DNA of 64,000 nucleotides from Clostridia bacterium (GTDB taxonomy: Bacteria; Bacillota; Clostridia; Christensenellales; Aristaeellaceae). The first letter of the stretch is position 1, and each line of letters opens with the position of its first letter. Made by a program: the position numbers and the translations under genes. The notes below the pieces were generated by a model, which worked only from the letters and a program-made list of their open reading frames with translations, was not told the DNA's origin and did no database searches. Shown piece by piece: positions 57,686 to 64,000 of this stretch. The DNA lies in assembly GCA_017429695.1 (NCBI GenBank), contig JAFROK010000060.1:1-64000 (forward strand), in the 5' to 3' direction.

Positions 57686-59086
57686 TTATTCATGATCGGA
57701 CTGAATGGTATTCATCACTTTCTTTTCATCATATGCCGTCAGGATCACCGCGCCCAGCACACAGAAGCAGACCGCGACAATCGCGATAATCCGCAGTCCC
57801 ACCGGGGAAGCGGTCAGGTCGTTGCTGGTCAGGTCCTGGGTGGTTCCCAGCACCGCCAGCGAAGTAAACACCAGCATGGCCACGCTCTGACCAAACTTCA
57901 TCGCAAAAGTCCGGGCTGCGAAGAACATGCCTTCGCGCTTCTCGCCGGTCACAATGCCGTCCTCTTCCGCAACGTCCGCCACGATTGCCTGCGGAATAAT
58001 GCCCAGCAGCGCCATCGGGAACGCGGCAATCACAACGATCAGCACGCCGGGAAGCATTCCGGTCAGGCCCGGTACGACGCCGATCAGCGCCGTTACCACA
58101 TAGGCCAGCGCCAGGCCCAGGAAGCCGCAGATCACGAGCTTCTTCTTGCCGTGTTTTGCCACCATCCTGGATACGAACGGATAGAAGCAGGCGCTCAGCA
58201 CGGTCATCGCACCGAGGAACACCGTCGTGTAGAACTCATCCAGCGCCATGGATACCTTCACAAAGAACGGCAGGCCGGTCTGGAACAGTGTCAGTCCGAT
58301 CCAGTACGCAATATCGGAAGAAGCGAACCGGAGGAAGTTTTTGTTTTTGAACGTTTTGGTCAGGCTTTTGAAAGCGTCGGTTTCGCTGGGCTGCGCATCG
58401 ACAAAATCACGTTCCTTCAGTTTGATGCATGGGATCATCATACATACCAGCGCAATGGCGGCCAGCACAATGAACCAGATCCGGTAGCTCCACGCATATC
58501 CGACGGATGCCTGCAGCGGCGCGGCGAACACGAAAGGCAGGTAGGCAATCAGGGTGCCGAAGAAGAACGTCAGGCTGATGGCCGTGGAAATATACATCCG
58601 GTCGTCCTGTGTTTTGCCGAATTCCGAAATCAGGGCATTATACGGCGTACAATACATGGTCATGAACAGATAGAAGAGAATCAGGAAAATCAGCACCCAG
58701 GCAATATTGATGCCGCTGATGGTTTCCACCGGGGCGCAGAAAACCAGCACCGTGATAACGGCAAAAGGAATCGCCGCTTTCTGCATAAACGGAATCCGCC
58801 GGCCCTTCGGGTTTTTGCTTCTGTCGGAAAGGGACGCAATCCAGGGATCTGTGACCGCGTCAAAAATACGGCAGATAAAGGAGATCAGTCCCAGCACGGT
58901 CAGGAGGCCGAGGATCACCAGGCCGGTCGGGATATAAAACTTCGCACCCTGGTTCTCTACGGCATCCTTGGTCGGAAGGTAAAAAGTAACCAGCCAGGTG
59001 TTGACAATACCGCCGAGTATCGACCACCCCAGCTGGCCGATGGCAAAAATCCACATTTCTTTTTTGGTCAGACGTCTGGTTTTCAT
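57686..59086 (-). CDS. GPH-type sodium:glycoside symporter (MFS)
   Basis: A 466-residue twelve-helix transporter of the glycoside-pentoside-hexuronide family. Family signs are IGQLGWSILGGIVNTWLVTF in helix 1, DAVTDPWIASLSDRSKNPKG near 94 (the GPH cation-site Asp and loop), and YNALISEFGKTQDDRMYIS near 155. The ATG at 59086 sits after GAGG; an upstream-extended frame would run through the promoter. It carries sugars with sodium or protons; the substrate is not predictable. It is a single-gene transcript. Confidence 0.88.
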   Translation of the reverse strand: MKTRRLTKKEMWIFAIGQLGWSILGGIVNTWLVTFYLPTKDAVENQGAKFYIPTGLVILGLLTVLGLISFICRIFDAVTDPWIASLSDRSKNPKGRRIPFMQKAAIPFAVITVLVFCAPVETISGINIAWVLIFLILFYLFMTMYCTPYNALISEFGKTQDDRMYISTAISLTFFFGTLIAYLPFVFAAPLQASVGYAWSYRIWFIVLAAIALVCMMIPCIKLKERDFVDAQPSETDAFKSLTKTFKNKNFLRFASSDIAYWIGLTLFQTGLPFFVKVSMALDEFYTTVFLGAMTVLSACFYPFVSRMVAKHGKKKLVICGFLGLALAYVVTALIGVVPGLTGMLPGVLIVVIAAFPMALLGIIPQAIVADVAEEDGIVTGEKREGMFFAARTFAMKFGQSVAMLVFTSLAVLGTTQDLTSNDLTASPVGLRIIAIVAVCFCVLGAVILTAYDEKKVMNTIQSDHE

Positions 59087-59132
59087 TTCCTCAACCTGCT
59101 TTCTGAAATTTGTACAGTAAACACCGTACACG

Positions 59133-59161
59133 ATTATACCGGTCCCCCGGCAAAAAAGCAA
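59133..59161 (-). promoter_or_regulatory. Promoter of the GPH symporter gene
   Basis: On the minus strand TTGCTT (59156-59161) and a perfect TATAAT (59133-59138) have a 17-bp spacer. Only three bases separate it from the divergent -35 box at 59165. Confidence 0.75.
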
Positions 59162-59164
59162 GGG

Positions 59165-59193
59165 TTGTGGAAATCTGCCGGCAGAAGTATAAT
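59165..59193 (+). promoter_or_regulatory. Promoter of the SH3-repeat gene with palindromic spacer
   Basis: TTGTGG (59165-59170) and TATAAT (59188-59193) have a 17-bp spacer containing the perfect palindrome CTGCCGGCAG (59175-59184), a possible operator. Confidence 0.75.
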
Positions 59194-59250
59194 GATTTTG
59201 CATGATGATTCCATTTTCAGGCCGGAAGGCCCTTAAGGAGGTACTATTCA

Positions 59251-60138
59251 ATGAATAAAGTTCCATTCAGGCTGATCGTGCTCCTGCTGTGTATCGCCTG
59301 TCTGTCGCTGCCGATGTTCAGCGCCTGTGCCGATACCGGGGACGATCTGCTCAATCAAGTCCGCACCGTACCTGATTTCAAGTTCCAGCAGCATAAAACC
59401 GGCATCGGCTCCGGCACCCTCAACGTCTACACCGCCCCGTCCAACGATTCTTACCGTGTCGGCCGGGCTGCCGTGAACATCGGCGGGGAAATCGCCGAAT
59501 CCAGCCGCGTGGATGGATGGTTACTCGTCCGGTATAAGACGTCAAACGATTCGGTCCGCGTCGGTTATATCCACGGCAATGAAATCAAGGATTTCAAATC
59601 CTCCATGCCCCAGATACAGGGCTATATGATCCCGGTCACTGCGGCAAACCAGATCCAGGTTACCGACGGTCCAGTCCGCAAACCCGCTTACTTCGGCACC
59701 ATCGAGCCCGGCCAGACCTTCTGGATTCTCCGGAAATATACCTACACCGGAAACTGGTGGTATGTGGAATGCACCATCGAAGGGAAAACCGCCCGCGGCT
59801 TTATCAGCCGGAAAGATGCCCTCTTCTGCCTCGGCGCCGGTGCGGATATTTCTTCCGCCACAGCCTATAACATCGACACCCTGGGATATCCGGAAATTTC
59901 TCCCCGCAACACCACTGCGATCGGCCAGTTCAAGGTCAATGCCGGTCCCCGCAAGCTGGTCCGCAAGGAAGCGGACGCCAATTCCGAGCAGATCACCGTC
60001 GCCTATTTCGACCGCTACTACCGCTGCTATGATTTTGTGGATGCCGGAAACGGCAAAGGCTGGTACTATATCTGGGTGGAAGAGGACAGCAAATGGGGCT
60101 GGATCCATTCCGCCAACGGCACGCTGATCCGGGACTAA
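59251..60138 (+). CDS. Secreted SH3-repeat protein
   Basis: A 295-residue exported protein with signal peptide MNKVPFRLIVLLLCIACLSL and cleavage near FSACA. Three SH3b-like units follow: TLNVYTAPSNDSYRVGRAAV near 52 with WLLVRYKTSNDSVRVGYIHG, IQVTDGPVRKPAYFGTIEPG near 137 with WWYVECTIEGKTARGFISRK, and a last unit near 225 ending SKWGWIHSANG. Such units bind cell-wall peptides or serve as structural modules. No catalytic domain is attached. AAGGAGG precedes the ATG. Confidence 0.82.
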   Translation: MNKVPFRLIVLLLCIACLSLPMFSACADTGDDLLNQVRTVPDFKFQQHKTGIGSGTLNVYTAPSNDSYRVGRAAVNIGGEIAESSRVDGWLLVRYKTSNDSVRVGYIHGNEIKDFKSSMPQIQGYMIPVTAANQIQVTDGPVRKPAYFGTIEPGQTFWILRKYTYTGNWWYVECTIEGKTARGFISRKDALFCLGAGADISSATAYNIDTLGYPEISPRNTTAIGQFKVNAGPRKLVRKEADANSEQITVAYFDRYYRCYDFVDAGNGKGWYYIWVEEDSKWGWIHSANGTLIRD

Positions 60139-60151
60139 TCTTCCGGGGCGA

Positions 60152-62034
60152 TCAACGCTCCCTGTCCTCCCTTCGCCGTCCCTTCCGCCTGCTCTTGTCC
60201 GCATAGAGCGCATAATCCGCTTCAGCCAGGATCTGGTCCAGCGACTGCAGCTCCGTGACCGCACAGGAACATGCGCCGAGACTGGCGCCAATCAGGTATT
60301 CCTTCGGGCCGCACATTTCACGTGCGGTCTTTTCAATTCCTTCGCGTATTATGTCCACCTCCGGCACATAGGATCTGTCTCCGATCATTGCGAAGGCAAA
60401 CTCATCCCCGCCGTAACGGGCGCATATCCCCTTTCCTTCCGTCTTCGCCAGCAGGGCATTGGCCAGGTGTTGAATGGCTGTATCTCCCTCCGCGTGGCCG
60501 TATACGTCGTTAATCATCTTCAGCCGGTCCATGTCCATGGCAAACAGGGTCAGGATCTGATCCTGATTTTCTTGCAGTTTCAGGCGGCGTTCCAGTTCCC
60601 GCAGGAATCCCCGGCGGTTATACAGGCCGGTCAGGTAATCGTGTTCCGCCATCCGGAGAATGGCGTTATTGGCCTCTTCCAACCGGCGGTTGCCGATCAC
60701 GGTATTCAGGGCCGCCGAAAGGAACATGGCTTCTTCCTCAAACCGTTCCTGTTCCCGCAGGCTCCATTCGTGCATGCCGGAAACCAGGTAGCCCATCGTT
60801 TCTTCTTCGTTCTGCAGCAGCTGGGCCAGCACAATGCGCACGTCGGCATCCCGGCGCAGCCGTTCCATATCCGGCACCTGCCCGCCTTCCCACCGGAAAG
60901 GCTCCCCGGTGGAAAAATCGCCGTGCACATTGTGAAGGATCGGTTTCACCAGGCTGCGGTCCTTTTCGTCAATGGCTCCGGCAAAACCATACGGAGCCGG
61001 CCACATCGAAAACAGCGGCGGCAGACATTTCGTCAGTTCCTCCAGCGAATCCATGTCCAGCGTACTCGGATAAAATTCCCGAGGGCCCGGATCTGCCGGG
61101 TAAACTCCAGGTTTTCCAGTTTCAGGTCGCCCATCGTCCGCGTTTTCCGGAAGCTGTCCCACCGCTTGCATCCGCAGGATTCCCGCGGAATCAGTTCAAA
61201 CGGAACGTCCAGTATTTCCGTCTTTCCGGCATCTTCCTTCCGCCATTCCAGCATCCGCTGCAGCATCGTTCCGAACATGAAGGAAAAATCAGGCCTGGCC
61301 GTGGTAATCGCGGGTTCGTGGTTCTCTCCGGGCAGGATGCCGTCAATCCCTGCCACCTTTACTTCTTCCGGCACATGGACGTTCCGTCCGGCCAGGTAGA
61401 TGCATACCGTGATGGCCATCGCGTCGTTTGCGCAAACAAAGCCTTCCGGCATATGCCCGCCGGCGCCGAAATACCCGTTTAGCGCCCGCAGCGTCGGTTC
61501 GTCCCAGTAGTCGCCGTATATCACCTGTTCCTGCGGCAGCGAACTGCCATGTTCTTCCAGGATCTGCCGGGTCAGGGCAATCCGTTCCTCCGAATAGGAA
61601 TTGCCTTTGATTCCCGCAACCATCACGAGATCCCGGCATCCGTGGTCTTCCACAATATGCCGGACCACCTTTTCAAATCCTTCCCGGTATGCAAATGACA
61701 GATTGATGCATCCTTCATACTGGCGTTCCAGCATGAATACGGGCACTTTTTTCTCATGGGCCAGCTCAATCAGTTTTCCGTTGATCTGATCTGACCGGAT
61801 CATTTCGCCGAACAACAGCAATCCCGCCAGGTTGGGAATATCATAGGCCGCCAGGAACTCCCGGAGGCTTTCCTCCCCGCGGGATTCAAGGCTTTTGCGG
61901 TCAAAAGGAATGCACACCGGCAGAAACCCGGTCCCTTCGGTTGCCAGAATCAGTTGATTCAGCACCAGGTTCAGGTTTTCCACATCTTCCCAGGATGTAC
62001 ATACCGCGATAATCTTACGGTCTGTGCCGGTCAT
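60152..62034 (-). pseudogene. LacI-type sensor-GGDEF diguanylate cyclase gene with a frameshift
   Basis: The ATG at 62034 follows GGAGGGG and starts a LacI/periplasmic-binding-type sensor (TGTDRKIIAVCTSWEDVENL; AGLLLFGEMI; VCANDAMAITVCIYLAGRNV near 200; VKVAGIDG). The frame breaks near 61072-61075, a run of four T on the coding strand. With one more T, RALGN joins smoothly to FYPSTLDMDSLEELTK and continues through a linker to an intact GGDEF domain (LTGLYNRRGFLRELERRL; ICARYGGDEFAF). No RxxD inhibitory site is seen. Intact, the roughly 627-residue protein would couple sugar-like ligand sensing to c-di-GMP synthesis. It may be a true mutation or a sequencing/assembly error. Confidence 0.8.
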
Positions 62035-62104
62035 CTCTGTCCCCTCCGGAATCTGCCTTGCCCTTTTCATTTATGGAGCGCACGCTCTTCTGTCTGTTTC
62101 AGTT

Positions 62105-62133
62105 ATTTTACCATAATCCGGTTATCTTCACAA
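62105..62133 (-). promoter_or_regulatory. Promoter of the sensor-GGDEF gene
   Basis: On the minus strand TTGTGA (62128-62133) and TAAAAT (62105-62110) have a 17-bp spacer, 71 bp ahead of the start codon. Confidence 0.7.
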
Positions 62134-62242
62134 TATCCGATTCGTTTTTCAGCAATCCATCCCGTTTTGCAGGAACCTGCCCCGTTTCCGGCGAATTATA
62201 CTGCAATTCTGATTAGCTGAATGCACTCGGGGAGGTTTTATT

Positions 62243-62704
62243 GTGGCATTGATTGAATGTCCGAAATGCGGAAAACAGATATCCGATCTGGCAAAAACCT
62301 GCACTTACTGTGGTTACAGCCTGAAGGAGCCTGAAAACCCCGTTCTGGCCGCAGCATCGGTTCACGACGCTGCCGGCGAAGGAAAGGCTGTACCCGAAAA
62401 AAAAGCCAAGTCTCTCTTTGAAGGCGACCGGAAAATCTGGTGGATTCTCGGCGGTGCATTTGCCCTCATGGCGCTGATTGCCCTGATCCTGACCCTGGCC
62501 CTGGGCGGTAAAAACAATGCAGCCACCGGCACCGGGGATGCTTCCTCCCCTGCGGGAACTGCCGCGACCGCAACGCCTCAGCCAGCCAGTACCAAGCCTT
62601 CCGAAAACACAAATCCCGCTCCCCAGACCCCTGAAAACGGCGGCTCAGGCGGCTTTGATCTGGGAAATCTGTTCAATAACCTGATCAATTCCACGAATCC
62701 GTAA
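62243..62704 (+). CDS. Zinc-ribbon membrane protein
   Basis: A 153-residue protein. The GTG start follows GGGGAGG. The N-terminal zinc ribbon is IECPKCGKQISDLAKTCTYC (four cysteines in two CxxC pairs), then a charged linker, a membrane helix near residues 75-95 (WWILGGAFALMALIALILTL) and a disordered Pro/Thr/Ser-rich outer segment ending in GGFDLGNLFNNLINS. This layout is common in Bacillota membrane proteins of unknown role, where the ribbon is cytoplasmic. Confidence 0.75.
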   Translation: MALIECPKCGKQISDLAKTCTYCGYSLKEPENPVLAAASVHDAAGEGKAVPEKKAKSLFEGDRKIWWILGGAFALMALIALILTLALGGKNNAATGTGDASSPAGTAATATPQPASTKPSENTNPAPQTPENGGSGGFDLGNLFNNLINSTNP

Positions 62705-62728
62705 TCATCATATCAGATACGATTTGCC

Positions 62729-62763
62729 GTGCCGGTACTCCGTCCGCGAGTTCCGGCACTTTT
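62729..62763 (+). terminator. Intrinsic terminator of the zinc-ribbon gene
   Basis: A 12-bp stem with one mismatch (62729-62740 with 62748-62759) is followed by four T residues, 25 bp after the stop codon. Confidence 0.8.
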
Positions 62764-62784
62764 GAGGTTCATCCGATGTTTTTA

Positions 62785-62814
62785 TTGACATCTTGGAAAC
62801 GGACGGGATACAAT
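62785..62814 (+). promoter_or_regulatory. Promoter of the HD hydrolase/TSUP pair
   Basis: A consensus TTGACA (62785-62790) and TACAAT (62809-62814) have an 18-bp spacer, 37 bp ahead of the HD gene. Confidence 0.75.
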
Positions 62815-62851
62815 ACCGACTAACAAAAGAAAGGCAAGGTCGGAGGGTATT

Positions 62852-63448
62852 ATGATTACAAGAGACGAAGCGTTTGAACTGCTGAAGAAATACAATAAAG
62901 ACCCGTTCCATATCCAGCATTCCCTGACGGTGGAAGCTGTCATGAAATGGTACGCAAATGAACTGGGATATGCGGGCGAAGCGGAGCACTGGGGCATTGT
63001 CGGCCTGCTTCATGATATCGATTTTGAGCTGTATCCGGATGAGCATTGCCTGAAGGCGCCTGAGCTTCTCCGGGAAGGCGGCGTGGATGAAGACACCGTT
63101 CATTCCGTGTGCTCCCATGGATACGGGATTACCGTGGCATGCGGCAAAACCATTGATGTGGAACCGGTCCATGAAATGGAAAAAGTCCTGTTTGCTGCAG
63201 ATGAACTGACCGGCCTGATCTGGGCCGCTGCCCTGATGCGCCCTTCCAAAAGCACGAAGGATATGGAATTGAAATCCCTGAAGAAAAAGTATAAGAGCAA
63301 GGGATTCGCAGCCGGCTGTTCCCGGGAAGTCATCGAGCGTGGCGCGGAACAGCTGGGCTGGGAGCTGGACAAGCTGCTGGAAATGACCCTGCAGGCCATG
63401 GCTGCAAGTGAAGATACCATTCAGGAAGAGATGAAAGCATGCAGCTGA
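62852..63448 (+). CDS. HDIG-type metal-dependent hydrolase
   Basis: A 198-residue HD-superfamily protein of the small HDIG class. The metal ligands are in FHIQHSLTVEAVMKWYA near residue 19, GLLHDIDFELYP near 50 (HD pair), SVCSHGYG near 88 and AADELTGLIWAAAL near 114, so the site is complete. Members act on nucleotides or other phosphoesters; the substrate is not known. GGAGGG precedes the ATG. It overlaps the TSUP gene by 10 bp. Confidence 0.85.
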   Translation: MITRDEAFELLKKYNKDPFHIQHSLTVEAVMKWYANELGYAGEAEHWGIVGLLHDIDFELYPDEHCLKAPELLREGGVDEDTVHSVCSHGYGITVACGKTIDVEPVHEMEKVLFAADELTGLIWAAALMRPSKSTKDMELKSLKKKYKSKGFAAGCSREVIERGAEQLGWELDKLLEMTLQAMAASEDTIQEEMKACS

Positions 63449-64000
63449 CGCCCGTCATGTTCCTGATCGTCTGCCCGCTGCTGTTTCTGGCAGGGCTGGT
63501 GGACTCCATCGGCGGAGGCGGCGGCCTGATTTCCCTGCCGGCCTACCTTTTTGCCGGCCTGCCGGTGCATATGGCCATTGCCACCAACAAGCTTTCCTCC
63601 GCCTGCGGAACGTCCCTGGCTACATTCCGGTTTATCCGGAAAGGCCTGATCAATTTCCGTCTGGCGGTGCCGTCGGTGGCTGCCGCGGTCCTGGGTTCGT
63701 CCCTGGGTGCAAAGCTGTCGCTGCTCGTCAGTGAGGAGCCGATGAAATATATCCTGCTGGCCGTGCTCCCGGTTGCCGCTTTCTTTGTCCTCAACCGGCA
63801 CCTGTTCCGGGATGACGGGCGGCATACGGCAACCGTGGACCGCCGGACAATCATTGTCTGTATTATATCCGCGCTGATCATCGGCATGTACGACGGATTC
63901 TATGGCCCCGGCACGGGAACCTTCCTGATCATCTCCTTTACCGTTTTTGCACGAATGACCGTCGGTTCCGCCAACGCCCAGGCCAAAGTCATCAATCTGA
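63439..64000 (+). CDS. TSUP (TauE/SafE) family permease, cut by the window end
   Basis: The first 187 codons of a membrane permease. It starts MQLTPVMFLIVCPLLFLAGL with the family hallmark DSIGGGGGLISLPAYLFAGL and HMAIATNKLSSACGTSLATF. The second repeat begins at YDGFYGPGTGTFLIISFTVF, as expected for this duplicated fold. AGGAAGAG inside the HD gene precedes the ATG at 63439. The family exports or imports sulfur-containing or organic anions. Roughly 60-70 residues should lie beyond the window. Confidence 0.88.
   Translation, partial: MQLTPVMFLIVCPLLFLAGLVDSIGGGGGLISLPAYLFAGLPVHMAIATNKLSSACGTSLATFRFIRKGLINFRLAVPSVAAAVLGSSLGAKLSLLVSEEPMKYILLAVLPVAAFFVLNRHLFRDDGRHTATVDRRTIIVCIISALIIGMYDGFYGPGTGTFLIISFTVFARMTVGSANAQAKVINL

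Noticed and set aside
57320..59236. 638-codon plus-strand open frame opposite the GPH symporter
   Set aside because: The composition (Gln/His/Arg-rich) is that of a GC-driven shadow frame, and the minus-strand transporter is unambiguous.
61060..61085. Programmed ribosomal frameshift in the sensor-GGDEF gene
   Set aside because: The zero-frame codons around the T run do not form an X-XXY-YYZ heptamer, and no downstream structure was evident.

Overview
The window looks like chromosomal DNA from a Gram-positive, saccharolytic Clostridia-type bacterium (Bacillota), probably a gut or rumen lineage. The basis is moderately high GC with strong GGAGG ribosome binding sites, TTGACA/TATAAT promoters, the Obg-YhbY-MurC-Alr and MreBCD-PBP2-MinD-RodA gene neighbourhoods, an MsmX/UgpC-type sugar ATPase, and GH2 and propeller glycosidases with their transporters. 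The lineage call is inference; no rRNA or tRNA gene was seen.

Layout. 1-3150: an accessory edge with a lone phage-type DUF2815 gene, a DUF4160/DUF2442/small-protein cassette, a propeller glycosidase, and two copies of a promoter-bearing repeat with alternating CG/CA tracts. 3153-7553: minus-strand genes for a YihY membrane protein, a membrane-anchored HAD phosphatase, a secreted protein, an SPFH/zinc-ribbon protein and a receiver-like protein. 7783-13540: a glycosyltransferase, an ABC permease and binding protein without an ATPase, a TM1266-type regulator, an S41 protease and a PucR-type regulator. 13706-16731: a GH2 enzyme and an MFS transporter. 17025-17573: a MazEF pair.

17604-35147 is the striking region. 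It encodes four transmembrane TIR proteins: one with a Pro/Thr stalk and duplicated leucine-rich repeats, and three with C-terminal beta-propeller regions. With them are a secreted protein that shares a near-identical promoter with one TIR-propeller gene, an HD-domain protein ending in a RyR-like domain, and a secreted protein with six cysteine-rich repeats. In all four TIR proteins the TIR domain is predicted cytoplasmic and the sensor-like half extracytoplasmic. RyR and HD domains beside TIR genes suggest nucleotide signalling, so I propose this as a candidate surface-sensing or defence system. No function is demonstrated.

35239-46374: a secreted papain-like protein, an esterase, a sugar ABC ATPase, then a long minus-strand housekeeping block (coiled-coil protein, CoaD, RsmD, membrane protein, Alr, MurC, YhbY, Obg, UPF0210, ACT protein). 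46511-57064: the plus-strand cell-shape operon (Maf, MreB, MreC, MreD, PBP2, MinD, RodA/FtsW, a lipase and two membrane coiled-coil proteins). 57049-64000: gene debris, a GPH-type symporter, an SH3-repeat secreted protein, a frameshifted sensor-GGDEF gene, a zinc-ribbon membrane protein, an HD hydrolase and a TSUP permease cut by the window end.

Many junctions, mostly in the housekeeping blocks, carry short tandem heptamer arrays of the CTGAYAC type, always in the same orientation relative to the window.
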